From JBHJHK01 sp050330975 (lineage in GTDB: Bacteria; Pseudomonadota; Gammaproteobacteria; Competibacterales; Competibacteraceae), in the NCBI GenBank assembly GCA_050330975.1, contig JBHJHK010000412.1, forward strand, positions 1 to 18,568: a DNA stretch of 18,568 nucleotides, given 5' to 3'. Of this stretch, positions 1 through 9,271 are shown piece after piece; positions within the stretch are counted from its first letter, which is position 1, and each line of letters begins with the position of its first letter. Both the position numbers and the translations under genes were made by a program. The notes beneath the pieces were generated by a model, which saw only the letters and a program-made list of their open reading frames with translations, had not been told where the DNA came from and did not search any database.

Positions 1-111
1 GTCTGGTGTGCCCGCGCGGCTAACCGGGGCGGGGCGGTGGCGGGGGGGGGTAGTTTGTTGGGTTGTGGTTGTTTTTTATATCTCCACGCCATGGTGAGCC
101 CGGGCCGCTAA
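1..111. other. Low-complexity, G/T-rich left edge with no gene
   Basis: The first 111 bases hold a run of ten G near position 50, then a stretch made almost only of G and T (51-78). The base composition is unlike the rest of the window. An in-frame TAA at 109-111 interrupts the gene that is clearly coding from about 115. Homology to diaminopropionate ammonia-lyase should continue upstream of this point but does not. I read this as an assembly or read-end artefact, or as a rearrangement junction. Nothing in it can be called a promoter or gene. Confidence 0.5.
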
Positions 112-810
112 GGGGCCATCGCCCACTTTGGCGCGGAAATCGTTCGCACCCCCGGCCACTACGACGACGCCGTGACCCAGGCGGCGGATGATGCCCAACG
201 CCTGGGGCGTATCGTCATCTCCGATACCTCCTACGAGGGTTACATGGAGATCCCCAAAGATGTCATGCAGGGCTATCAACTGATGGTGGACGAGGCCATC
301 GCCGCGGCACCCGATCCCATCAGTCAAACTTTTATCCAGGCGGGGGTCGGGGGTGTGGCGGCGGCGGTGTGCAGTTACTTTTGGGAGCGGCTGGGAAGCC
401 AGCGGCCCCAGGTCGTGGTGGTGGAGCCCTCGCTGGCCGATTGTTGTTTCCAAAGCGCCGTTGCCGGCCAACCCACCCGGGCCAAGGGGGATTTGAATAC
501 CCTCATGGCGGGTCTGGCCTGTGGTTATCCCTCGTTGCTGGCCTGGGAGATCTTAGGGCCCGGGGCGGATGCCTTTATGACCGTCGACGACGGTGCCGCC
601 GTCGATTGCATGAAGCTCTTGGCCCATGGCCTGAGGGGTGACCCCCCCCTGGTGGCCGGCGAGTCCGCCGTGGCGGGCCTAGCGGGCTTGATCGCCGCCG
701 TCCAAGGTGGGTACGGGGCAGACCTAGGGCTCGACCGCCACAGCCAGGTGCTGCTATTTGGCTGCGAGGGCGCCACCGACCCCGAGTTGTATCACAAGCT
801 CGTGGCCTAG
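112..810 (+). CDS. dpaL: Diaminopropionate ammonia-lyase, C-terminal part (5' truncated)
   Basis: This is a PLP-dependent fold-type II enzyme that converts 2,3-diaminopropionate to pyruvate and two ammonia. The open frame begins after a TAA at 109-111 and reads AHFGAEIVRTPGHYDDAV before the GTG at 172, so 172 is not a true start. Recognisable family segments follow in order: the SDTSYEGYMEIPKDVMQGY region, the QAGVGGVAAAV glycine-rich stretch, the VVVEPSLADCC strand, the LMAGLACGYPS segment and the AGESAVAGLAGL segment. These parallel E. coli YgeX closely. The N-terminal half, including the PLP-binding lysine, is missing because the window begins inside the gene. A DUF599 gene follows 19 bases after the TAG stop. 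The family assignment is firm. Whether the gene is intact in the genome cannot be told from here. Confidence 0.85.
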   Translation, partial: GAIAHFGAEIVRTPGHYDDAVTQAADDAQRLGRIVISDTSYEGYMEIPKDVMQGYQLMVDEAIAAAPDPISQTFIQAGVGGVAAAVCSYFWERLGSQRPQVVVVEPSLADCCFQSAVAGQPTRAKGDLNTLMAGLACGYPSLLAWEILGPGADAFMTVDDGAAVDCMKLLAHGLRGDPPLVAGESAVAGLAGLIAAVQGGYGADLGLDRHSQVLLFGCEGATDPELYHKLVA

Positions 811-829
811 GCCCCTGGACGAGACTGCG

Positions 830-1519
830 ATGCTCGACTTAGTGGCCTTCCTCTGGCTCATGGCCTGCTGGAGCGGTTTTGAGCTCTTTACCCGCCTGCC
901 CCACCGCCGGGTGGGCCTGTCCCAGGTGATGAATCGCATTCGCCACTGCTGGGCCATGGAGATCCTCCACCGGGACAACCGGGTCACCGACAGCGGCTTG
1001 CTGGGTAACATCATGCGCGGCGCCTCGTTCTACGCCTCCACCTCGGTGTTGATCCTCTTGGCCTGTCTAGCGCTTCTTGGGACCATCGAAGAAGCCCGAC
1101 AGCTGTTGGAGCGCCTCCCCTTGGCCTACACCAGCCCTTTGTGGGTCTGGGAGGTGAAGATCATCTTTTTGGCCTTGATCTTCACCTTTGCCTTTTTTGT
1201 CTTCACCTGGGCGCTGCGTCAGTTCAACCACTGCTGTGCCCTGGTGGGGGGATTGCCGGTCTACCGGGCCGACGACCCCCAGGCGCGACGCATGGCGGCG
1301 GGTTTGGGGGTGATCATTGCCCTGGCCACCAGCAGCCTCAACTTGGGTTTGCGGGCCTACTATTTTGGCCTCGCCACCGTCATGTGGCTGGTCCACCCCT
1401 TGTTGGTGATGGTGGCGGCCAGTGCCATCCTGGGGCTCTTGGTCCACCGGGAACTGTTTTCCCACACCCGGCGGGTGTTGTTGGAACAGGTGATCGCAGA
1501 ATCCCCGGCGGGCGAATAG
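830..1519 (+). CDS. DUF599 family integral membrane protein
   Basis: The product is a 229-residue inner-membrane protein of unknown function. Start ATG 830 is preferred over in-frame upstream codons because it begins directly at the first hydrophobic segment and falls after the preceding stop codon. Hydrophobic segments lie at about 2-20, 64-86, 106-130, 154-174 and 178-206. A conserved basic loop precedes the second segment, with a RDNR motif at 48-51. This loop and the LGN.M.GASFYASTS stretch are typical of DUF599. The gene follows dpaL closely and may be cotranscribed with it. It converges with pyruvate carboxylase, leaving only 7 bases between the stop codons. I see no hairpin terminator in that gap, so transcripts probably overlap. 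No substrate can be inferred. Confidence 0.85.
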   Translation: MLDLVAFLWLMACWSGFELFTRLPHRRVGLSQVMNRIRHCWAMEILHRDNRVTDSGLLGNIMRGASFYASTSVLILLACLALLGTIEEARQLLERLPLAYTSPLWVWEVKIIFLALIFTFAFFVFTWALRQFNHCCALVGGLPVYRADDPQARRMAAGLGVIIALATSSLNLGLRAYYFGLATVMWLVHPLLVMVAASAILGLLVHRELFSHTRRVLLEQVIAESPAGE

Positions 1520-1526
1520 TCGTACC

Positions 1527-4500
1527 CTAGGCGTCCTTGAGGACCACCAATAAATCCTTGGCATCCACCTGGGTGCCCGAAGGCGCCACCACCTGGTCCA
1601 CCACGGCATCCCCGTCGGCGCGGATGACGGTCTCCATCTTCATGGCCTCGATGGTGACCAGCGCCGCGCCAGCCGCCACCCGCTGTCCAGGGGTCACGGC
1701 CACCGCAATCACCAGCCCCGGCATGGGGGCGGCGACGTGGTGGGGGTTGCCCTCCTCGGCTTTGGGGCGGCTGGGTCGGTGGGATGCCAAACGGCGGTTG
1801 AGGAGGGTCACCAGCCGCGGCTGGCCGTTGAGTTCAAAAAACACCCGCTGCTCTCCGTCCTCGTGGGGTTCGCTGGTGCCCAAATAGCGGATCACCAGGG
1901 TCTTTCCCCGGTCGATATCGATGTCGATCTCTTGATCGATGGAGAGGCCATAGAAAAACGCCTTGGTGGGAATCACCGCCACATTGCCAAATTGCTGGCG
2001 ATGGCGGACGTAGTCGACGAATACCTTGGGATAGAGCAGATAACTGGCCAACTCCTGGTCGCTCACCGCCCGCCCCACCTGGGCCTCGACCTCGTTCCGG
2101 GCGACCTCGAGGTCCACGGGCTCCAACAACGCCCCGGGGCGGTCGGTCAAGGGCGATTCCCCCTTGAGGACCTTGTCCTGGAGGCCCTTGGGAAAGCCCT
2201 CGGGGGGAAATCCCAGTTCGCCCTTGAACAGCGACACCACCGAGGCGGGGAAGGCCACTTCCCGCTGGGGATCTAATACCGCTTCTGGGGTGAGGTCGGC
2301 GGTGACCATGGCCAGGGCCATATCTCCCACCACCTTGGAAGTGGGGGTGACCTTGACGATATCGCCGAACAGTTGGTTAACCTGGGCGTAGGCTGTTGAC
2401 ACTTGATCCCAGCGGGCCTCAAGGCCCAGGGATCTGGCCTGCTCCTTCAAGTTGGTGTACTGCCCCCCGGGCATTTCGTGGTGGTAGACGTCGGCGGTGG
2501 GGGCCCGGTTGGGGCTCTCAAAGGCGGCGTACAATCCCCGCACCCCTTCCCAATAGCGCGACAGGGCATCGATGGCGGTGGCGTCCAACTGGGTGTCTCG
2601 CCCGCTGCCCTGGAGGGCCGCCACCAAAGACCCCAGGGGGGGCTGGGAAGTCAGGCCGCCCATGGCGTCCATGGCGGCATCCACGGCGTCTACCCCGGCG
2701 TCGATGGCCGCGAGCACACTGGCGCCGGTGATGCCACTGGTGTCGTGGGTGTGGAAGTGGATGGGCAAATCCACGGCGTCTTTGAGGGCTGTGACCAGGG
2801 TGTGGGCGGCCCTGGGTTTGCACAGCCCCGCCATGTCCTTGATGGCCAAGATATGGGCTCCGCGGGCTTCCAGGGCCACGGCGAGGTCGATGTAGTAGTC
2901 CAGTTGGTACTTGGGGCGCTCGCGGTTGCCCAAATCGCCGCTGTAACAAATCGCTCCTTCGCACACCCCCCCCGCCTTGATCACCGCCTCCATGGCCACG
3001 GTCATGTTGTCGACGTTGTTGAGGGCGTCAAACACCCGGAAGATATCCACTCCAGCCCGGGCGGCCTGCTGGACGAAATGGCGCACTACGTTGTCGGGGT
3101 AGTTGGTGTAACCCACGGCGTTGGCGGAGCGCAGCAGCATCTGGAAGGGGATGTTGGGGATGCGCTCCCGCAGGGCCGCCAATCGCTCCCAGGGGTCTTC
3201 CTTGAGAAAGCGCATGGCCACGTCAAAGGTCGCCCCACCCCAGCACTCCAATGACAACAGGGTCGGCACGTGGTGGGCGTAGGCCGGGGCGATGTTCCAC
3301 AGGTCGATGGAGCGCATCCGGGTGGCAAACAGGGACTGGTGGGCGTCCCGCATGGTGGTATCGGTGATCAACACCCGCTCCTCGGCCTTGAGCCAGCGGG
3401 CAAAACCCTCGGGCCCCAGGGCCTTGAGCTGATCCCGGGTTCCCGGGGGCAGGGCGCGATTCCCCGGGGGAGTGGAGGGCACGGGGGGTGGAGTATCCGA
3501 CAACGTCACCTGGGGTCGCCCCGCCACCTCTGGGTTGCCGTTGACGATCACTTCGGCCAAAAAGCCCAGCAGGCGGGTGGCCCGATCCCGGCGGCGGGGA
3601 AATTGGAACAGCGCTTTGGTGTCGTCGATAAAGGTGGTGGTGTAGTCGGCGGCGCGGAACTTGGGGTGGGAGATGACGTTTTCCAAAAACGCCAAGTTGG
3701 TGGTCACCCCGCGGATGCGGAACTCCCGCAGGGCCCGACCCATGCGGTCGATGGCCTCAGAGGCGTCGGGAGCCCAGGCGGTGACCTTCTCCAGGAGGGA
3801 GTCGTAAAACGGGGTGATCAACGCACCGGAGTAGGCGGTGCCCCCGTCTAGACGGATGCCAAACCCCGTGGCCCCCCGGTAGGCGCGGATGCGGCCGTAG
3901 TCGGGCATGAACTGGTTGGTGGGGTCTTCGGTGGTGACCCGGCACTGGAGAGCGTGGCCGTTGAGGCAAATATTTTCTTGGCGGGGGACGCCACTGCCCT
4001 CGTCCCCCAGCCGTGCCCCGGTGGCGAGCTTGAGCTGGGCTTTGACGATGTCGATCCCGGTGACCTCCTCGGTGACGGTGTGCTCCACCTGGATGCGGGG
4101 ATTGACCTCGATGAAATAAAACGCCCCGCTGTCCCGGTCGAGCAAAAACTCCACGGTGCCGGCGTTGGTGTAGCGGACGCTGCGGGCGATGGCCAAGGCC
4201 GCCTGGCATATCGCCTCTCGCGTGGCGGCGTCGAGGTAGGGGGCCGGGGCCCGTTCCACCACCTTTTGGTGGCGGCGCTGGATGGAGCAATCCCGCTCGA
4301 AGAGGTGGACCACATTGCCGTGGACATCCCCCAAAATCTGCACTTCCACATGGCGCGCCCGGCGGATGAGTTTTTCCAGATACACTTCATCGCGGCCAAA
4401 GGCCCCCTTGGCCTCCCGGCGGGCCCGGGGTAGTTGATCCACGAGCTCGGCGTCGGAGTTCACCACCCGCATACCCCGCCCGCCGCCGCCCCACGACGCC

Positions 4501-5012
4501 TTGAGCATCACCGGGTAACCCACCTCTGCGCCTTTGGCCCGACAGGCCTCGAGGTCTTCGGGGAGCACACCCGTGGCGGGAATCACCGCCACCCCGGCGC
4601 CCTCGGCCACCCTGCGCGCCGACACCTTGTCCCCCAAGGTGGCCATGACCTGGGCTTCGGGTCCCACAAAGATCAAGCCCCGCTCCCGGCACGCCGTGGC
4701 AAAGGCCGGGTTCTCGGCTAGGAAGCCATAGCCGGGGTGGACGGCGTCCACCCCGGCCTGGAGAGCCACATCCACGATGTCGTCGATGGCCAAGTAGGCC
4801 TGGATGGGGGGTTGACCCCGCCCCACCCGATAGCTCTCGTCGGCCTTGAAGCGATGGAGGGAAAAGCGATCTTCTTGGGCGTAGATGGCCACGGTGGCCA
4901 TGCCCAACTCGTTGGCAGCGCGCAACACGCGAATGGCGATTTCGCCGCGGTTGGCCACCAACAGGCGGCGGACGGGGCCCTTATTGGTCGCCGAGGCGTC
5001 GGCTTGGATCAT
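1527..5012 (-). CDS. pyc: Pyruvate carboxylase, single-chain type
   Basis: This is a biotin-dependent enzyme that makes oxaloacetate from pyruvate, bicarbonate and ATP, replenishing the citric acid cycle. The predicted product is 1161 residues, the usual length for the one-polypeptide form. The biotin carboxylase domain spans about 15-460, with RRLLVANRGEIA, the ATP-grasp loop KASWGGGGRGMR near 171-182 and EVNPRIQVEHTVTE near 302-315. The carboxyltransferase domain spans about 545-830, with DTTMRDAHQSL near 551, ECWGGATFD near 589, the AIKDMAGL lysine near 725 and the HFHTHDTSG metal-binding strand near 752. The biotin carrier domain is at the C-terminus, with biotinyl Lys about 1125 in EAMKMET. 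I prefer ATG at 5012 because GGGAGAA sits about 8 bases upstream; an in-frame ATG at 5054 would add 14 unconserved residues. A proline-rich linker near 505-526 joins the first two domains. Confidence 0.96.
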   Translation of the reverse strand: MIQADASATNKGPVRRLLVANRGEIAIRVLRAANELGMATVAIYAQEDRFSLHRFKADESYRVGRGQPPIQAYLAIDDIVDVALQAGVDAVHPGYGFLAENPAFATACRERGLIFVGPEAQVMATLGDKVSARRVAEGAGVAVIPATGVLPEDLEACRAKGAEVGYPVMLKASWGGGGRGMRVVNSDAELVDQLPRARREAKGAFGRDEVYLEKLIRRARHVEVQILGDVHGNVVHLFERDCSIQRRHQKVVERAPAPYLDAATREAICQAALAIARSVRYTNAGTVEFLLDRDSGAFYFIEVNPRIQVEHTVTEEVTGIDIVKAQLKLATGARLGDEGSGVPRQENICLNGHALQCRVTTEDPTNQFMPDYGRIRAYRGATGFGIRLDGGTAYSGALITPFYDSLLEKVTAWAPDASEAIDRMGRALREFRIRGVTTNLAFLENVISHPKFRAADYTTTFIDDTKALFQFPRRRDRATRLLGFLAEVIVNGNPEVAGRPQVTLSDTPPPVPSTPPGNRALPPGTRDQLKALGPEGFARWLKAEERVLITDTTMRDAHQSLFATRMRSIDLWNIAPAYAHHVPTLLSLECWGGATFDVAMRFLKEDPWERLAALRERIPNIPFQMLLRSANAVGYTNYPDNVVRHFVQQAARAGVDIFRVFDALNNVDNMTVAMEAVIKAGGVCEGAICYSGDLGNRERPKYQLDYYIDLAVALEARGAHILAIKDMAGLCKPRAAHTLVTALKDAVDLPIHFHTHDTSGITGASVLAAIDAGVDAVDAAMDAMGGLTSQPPLGSLVAALQGSGRDTQLDATAIDALSRYWEGVRGLYAAFESPNRAPTADVYHHEMPGGQYTNLKEQARSLGLEARWDQVSTAYAQVNQLFGDIVKVTPTSKVVGDMALAMVTADLTPEAVLDPQREVAFPASVVSLFKGELGFPPEGFPKGLQDKVLKGESPLTDRPGALLEPVDLEVARNEVEAQVGRAVSDQELASYLLYPKVFVDYVRHRQQFGNVAVIPTKAFFYGLSIDQEIDIDIDRGKTLVIRYLGTSEPHEDGEQRVFFELNGQPRLVTLLNRRLASHRPSRPKAEEGNPHHVAAPMPGLVIAVAVTPGQRVAAGAALVTIEAMKMETVIRADGDAVVDQVVAPSGTQVDAKDLLVVLKDA

Positions 5013-5091
5013 GATTTGGGTTCTCCCATGGACGAGGGGATCAGGGGGTGACACCTCTTTGGGTCGGGCACCGCAGGCCCCCGGGAGGCGC

Positions 5092-5115
5092 CATCCGTGC
5101 CGTGGTCATCCGTGC
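5092..5115. repeat. Direct repeat of CATCCGTGC in the divergent intergenic region
   Basis: Two perfect 9-base copies, at 5092-5100 and 5107-5115, start 15 bases apart. They lie between the divergent pyc and HD-domain genes and are followed at once by an AT-rich TATATT (5116-5121). This could be an operator beside a -10 element, but no matching -35 box is visible at normal spacing. A chance repeat is possible. Confidence 0.25.
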
Positions 5116-5266
5116 TATATTCAACGACGGTCCGCTTTCCAGGCGCAGTGGGGCAAGGCTCGAGTTCTGGGCTTTGGGAGGGCGCATTCGTCTGTCATGG
5201 CGCGGGCGGTTCGCCCCCAAGACCCGCGTGTGTCCTACTGTCTAGCAAGACTGGTGCCCTTTGGCC

Positions 5267-5274
5267 AAGGGAGG
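5267..5274 (+). promoter_or_regulatory. Strong Shine-Dalgarno that fixes the HD-gene start
   Basis: AAGGGAGG lies four bases before ATG 5279. It decides that start over an in-frame TTG at 5261, which would place the ribosome site inside the coding region. The rest of the 5013-5278 intergenic region has no ORF that looks coding. Confidence 0.7.
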
Positions 5275-5278
5275 CTTT

Positions 5279-6142
5279 ATGTTCAATGCGCGCGTGGTGG
5301 TGATAGAGGCCTTCATTAAACACTTGCAGGCCCTCTACCGCGCCACCTTCGGGGATATGGCCCCTAGCTACACCGGCATCATCGCCTTTGTCGGTCGCAT
5401 GGTGCTGGAGAATATCGCCCGCAGCGATGCCCCCTACCACGGCCTGGAGCACACCATCATGGTGACCCTGGTGGGTCAGGAGATCATCCGCGCCAAACAC
5501 TTGAGCGAAGGGCGCATCTCGCCCCGTTGTTGGACCAACTTCATCGTGTCGCTCCTTTGCCACGACATCGGCTACGTCCGGGGGGTGTGCTCGGCGGATC
5601 GCCCGGGGCACTACGTCATCGATGAGCAAGGTAATATCATGACCGTCAAGCGCGGTGCCACCGACGCCTCCCTCACCCCCCACCACGTGGATCGAGGCAA
5701 GATCTTCATCCGCGAACGCCTGGTCAACCACTCGGATTTGGACGCCCACGTGATCATGGCCAACATCGAGCACACCCGCTTTCCCGTGCCTGCCAGCGGC
5801 GACTACAAGAGCACCGACGACGAGCCGGGGTTGGTGCGGGCCGCCGACCTCATTGGTCAGATGGCCGATCCCCACTACATCGCCAAATTGTCCTCGCTGT
5901 TCAGCGAGTTCGAAGAGACCGGAGAAAACCGCCGCCTGGGCTATGAGACGGCGGCGGACTTGCGCGACGGCTACCCCAAGTTCTACTGGCGGATGGTGAG
6001 CCCCTACATCCAAGACGCCATTCGCTACCTCAAGCTCACCCAAGAGGGTCAGCAGTGGGTCGCTAACCTCTACAACCACGTGTTCGCCGAAGAACACCAC
6101 CTCATCAGCACCGCCGGCCCCGAGCGGGGCGACGACGCCTGA
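5279..6142 (+). CDS. HD-domain metal-dependent phosphohydrolase
   Basis: The product is a predicted cytoplasmic 287-residue protein with a clear HD-superfamily metal centre: H54 and H58 in PYHGLEHT, the H95-D96 doublet in LLCHDIGY, H165 in NIEHTRF and probably D190 in VRAADLIGQM. The H-G-L-E-H spacing followed by a CHD doublet recalls cyclic-nucleotide phosphodiesterase catalytic domains as well as generic HD phosphohydrolases. The spacing alone does not settle whether it cleaves a cyclic nucleotide, another nucleotide or a different phosphoester. No sensor, GGDEF, receiver or membrane segment is attached, so it is a stand-alone enzyme. It is divergent from pyc and separated by 304 bases from the suf regulator, so it is likely monocistronic. 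There is no signal peptide. Superfamily assignment is firm; substrate is unknown. Confidence 0.88.
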   Translation: MFNARVVVIEAFIKHLQALYRATFGDMAPSYTGIIAFVGRMVLENIARSDAPYHGLEHTIMVTLVGQEIIRAKHLSEGRISPRCWTNFIVSLLCHDIGYVRGVCSADRPGHYVIDEQGNIMTVKRGATDASLTPHHVDRGKIFIRERLVNHSDLDAHVIMANIEHTRFPVPASGDYKSTDDEPGLVRAADLIGQMADPHYIAKLSSLFSEFEETGENRRLGYETAADLRDGYPKFYWRMVSPYIQDAIRYLKLTQEGQQWVANLYNHVFAEEHHLISTAGPERGDDA

Positions 6143-6191
6143 CCCAACGCCCCCGCCCCAACAAAGGGCTCCCACCGCCTTCCATTGAACC

Positions 6192-6214
6192 GACTTGGTG
6201 CACGCCGAGTCTTT
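6192..6214 (+). terminator. Possible terminator after the HD-domain gene
   Basis: GACTTGG (6192-6198) pairs with CCGAGTC (6205-6211) through seven pairs, one of them a G-T wobble, around a 6-base loop. TTTC follows directly. The U-tract is short, so termination may be weak. The place, 50 bases after the stop codon, is right for the end of this gene. Confidence 0.4.
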
Positions 6215-6270
6215 CACCACAGGTCTCTGGGGCGTCACTACCCCTTGCGCCCTCGTTTCAGTAGGGCTAT

Positions 6271-6315
6271 CCTAATTGGGACGCTTTAGGTACGGTATAA
6301 AAGTTTTGCTAACTT
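6271..6315 (+). promoter_or_regulatory. Probable suf operon promoter/operator region
   Basis: This is the only AT-rich part of the 304-base gap (6143-6446) before the suf regulator. It holds a TATAAA (6296-6301) as a -10 candidate and TTGGGA (6276-6281) as a poor -35 with a spacer of only 14 bases. Two small inverted repeats frame it: CCTAA/TTAGG (6271-6275 and 6286-6290) and AAGTT/AACTT (6301-6305 and 6311-6315). A regulator bound here would block RNA polymerase. The arms are short and the exact start site is not established. The rest of the gap shows only the hairpin at 6192-6211. Confidence 0.4.
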
Positions 6316-6446
6316 CCCATACTCGTTGATCTTTCCCTAGAGATTCGCCACGGCAAACACCCGCGACCAGGGAACTTTGGCCTTCGATATGGGACTGAAT
6401 GAGTACTATTGCTGCCCCGGCGCATCGGGCGAAAAGGTACTGGGCT

Positions 6447-6911
6447 GTGATTCGCATCAACCGCGAGACCGACTACGGCATTGTGCTCATGGCCCACCTG
6501 GCCCGCCACCACCCAAAACCCTTCAGCGCCTCTCAATTAGCCCAAGCCCAACGTCTGCCCTTACCCATGGTGAGCAAAATTCTCAAAGCCTTGACCAAGT
6601 CGGGGCTGTTGATTTCCCAGCGGGGCGCCCGGGGGGGCTATCACCTGGCCCATGCCCCAGAAGCGGTTTCGGTGGTGGATGTGATCGATGCCCTAGAGGG
6701 GCCCGTTGCCCTGACGGAGTGCAGCGTCGTCGACCCCCGGGGTTGTGTTCACCAACCCCACTGTGCCTTGAGCGGCCACTGGCATCGCCTCAACGAGGTG
6801 GTGCGCACGGCCCTGGCCGAGGTCTCCTTGGCCGAACTCAGCCACCCGGTCTCGACCGACGATGTCACCGTGGCCCGCATTTCCGTGGATTCCCTGCGCA
6901 CGCCGTCTTGA
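6447..6911 (+). CDS. sufR: Rrf2-family Fe-S-dependent regulator of the suf operon
   Basis: The product is a 154-residue winged-helix transcription factor of the Rrf2/IscR family, subgroup linked to SUF operons. It begins IRINRETDYGIVLM, has a DNA-binding segment with SASQLAQAQRLPLPMVSKIL, and a wing with RGARGGYHLA. Three cysteines at 92, 100 and 106 (ALTECS, RGCVH, PHCAL) match the cluster-ligand region of IscR (92, 98 and 104 in E. coli). It probably binds an Fe-S cluster and switches suf transcription with cluster supply. GTG 6447 is preferred because family members begin just before the RI...TDYGIVL segment; ATG 6399 would add 16 residues. It is the first gene of the operon, 36 bases before sufB. 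The name sufR follows the gammaproteobacterial usage and is not the cyanobacterial DeoR-type SufR. Confidence 0.85.
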   Translation: MIRINRETDYGIVLMAHLARHHPKPFSASQLAQAQRLPLPMVSKILKALTKSGLLISQRGARGGYHLAHAPEAVSVVDVIDALEGPVALTECSVVDPRGCVHQPHCALSGHWHRLNEVVRTALAEVSLAELSHPVSTDDVTVARISVDSLRTPS

Positions 6912-6947
6912 CGGCAGCTCCCAACGACTCACGAGGCATCTTCAACC

Positions 6948-8396
<1,449 letters not shown>

Positions 8397-8440
8397 TACC
8401 CCAGCCCCCAAACACCCCAAAAAAATTCACTTTACGACCG

Positions 8441-8460
8441 CCGGGGCCCATGAGCCCCGG
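8441..8460 (+). other. Intercistronic hairpin between sufB and sufC
   Basis: CCGGGGC (8441-8447) and GCCCCGG (8454-8460) form a perfect 7-bp stem with a 6-base loop. No U-run follows, so it is not a standard terminator. The sufC ribosome site (GGAG near 8469) lies just downstream. It may act as an mRNA stability or processing element that sets the SufB:SufC ratio. A run of seven A lies upstream at about 8419-8425. Confidence 0.4.
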
Positions 8461-8483
8461 GTATTGGCGGAGAACCACGTCCC

Positions 8484-9260
8484 ATGTCGCTGTTGCAGAT
8501 CGACAACCTCCACACCCAACTGGAAGAAGAAGGCAAGGCCATTCTCAAGGGCATCACGCTGGCCATGAACCCCGGCGAAGTCCACGCCATCATGGGCCCC
8601 AACGGTTCGGGCAAATCCACCTTGGCCAGCGTGTTGGCCGGTCGGGAGGGCTACGAGGTCACCGCCGGGAGTGTGCAGTTCAAAGGTCACGATCTCCTGG
8701 AGATGGACCCCGAGGACCGGGCTGGCGAGGGCTTGTTCTTGGCCTTCCAGTACCCCGTGGAGCTTCCCGGCGTCAACAACTTGTACTTCCTCAAGGCCGC
8801 CGTCAACGCCCAGCGCAAATACCGGGGCGAGGAAGAGCTCGACACCATGGACTTCTGGGAATTGGTCAACGAGCGCCTGGCCCGGGTAAAAATGGACCCG
8901 GCTTTCCTCCAGCGCCCGGTGAACGAGGGCTTTTCCGGGGGGGAGAAAAAGCGCAACGAGATCCTACAGATGTCGGTGTTGGCCCCCGCCTTGGGGGTGT
9001 TGGACGAGACCGATTCGGGGCTCGACATCGACGCCCTGCGCATCGTCGCCGACGGGGTCAACGCCATGCGCTCTGCCGAGCGGAGCTTTTTGGTGATCAC
9101 CCACTACCAACGGCTCCTCAACTACATCGAGCCCGACTACGTCCACGTCCTAGTGGGCGGCCGCATCGTCCGCTCCGGGGATAAATCCCTGGCCCTGGAA
9201 CTAGAGGCCAAAGGCTACGCCGACTTTGAAGCCGAAGCGGCCGCGATGGCCGGCGCTTGA
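8484..9260 (+). CDS. sufC: Fe-S cluster assembly ATPase SufC
   Basis: SufC is the ABC-type ATPase of the SufBC2D complex; it drives conformational change in SufB-SufD rather than transport. The 258 residues contain Walker A GPNGSGKST at 38-46 (Lys 44), signature FSGGEKKRNE at 150-159, Walker B with D174-E175 in GVLDETDSGLD and the switch histidine H207 in ITHYQR. The DETDSGLD form is characteristic of SufC rather than of transporter ATPases. Start ATG 8484 has a GGAG site upstream. The sufD ATG follows 11 bases after the stop, so translation is probably coupled. Confidence 0.97.
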   Translation: MSLLQIDNLHTQLEEEGKAILKGITLAMNPGEVHAIMGPNGSGKSTLASVLAGREGYEVTAGSVQFKGHDLLEMDPEDRAGEGLFLAFQYPVELPGVNNLYFLKAAVNAQRKYRGEEELDTMDFWELVNERLARVKMDPAFLQRPVNEGFSGGEKKRNEILQMSVLAPALGVLDETDSGLDIDALRIVADGVNAMRSAERSFLVITHYQRLLNYIEPDYVHVLVGGRIVRSGDKSLALELEAKGYADFEAEAAAMAGA

Positions 9261-9271
9261 GGGGAAAGACC

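Noticed and set aside
2403..3254. Plus-strand open frame (283 codons) within pyruvate carboxylase
   Set aside because: It lies inside the conserved carboxyltransferase domain on the other strand and is Gly/His/Val-rich without motifs.
5013..5054. Longer pyruvate carboxylase start at 5054
   Set aside because: The additional 14 residues are unconserved and the ribosome site GGGAGAA is placed for ATG 5012.
6192..6211. GACT...AGTC palindrome considered as an IscR type 1 site
   Set aside because: The spacing between the half sites is 12 bases instead of about 5. It fits better as a hairpin terminator after the HD gene.
5195..6238. Long minus-strand open frame (347 codons) opposite the HD-domain gene
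   Set aside because: It has no recognisable domain, covers a gene with clear catalytic motifs and strong ribosome site, and is rich in Gly/Val/His as expected for an antisense shadow in GC-rich DNA.
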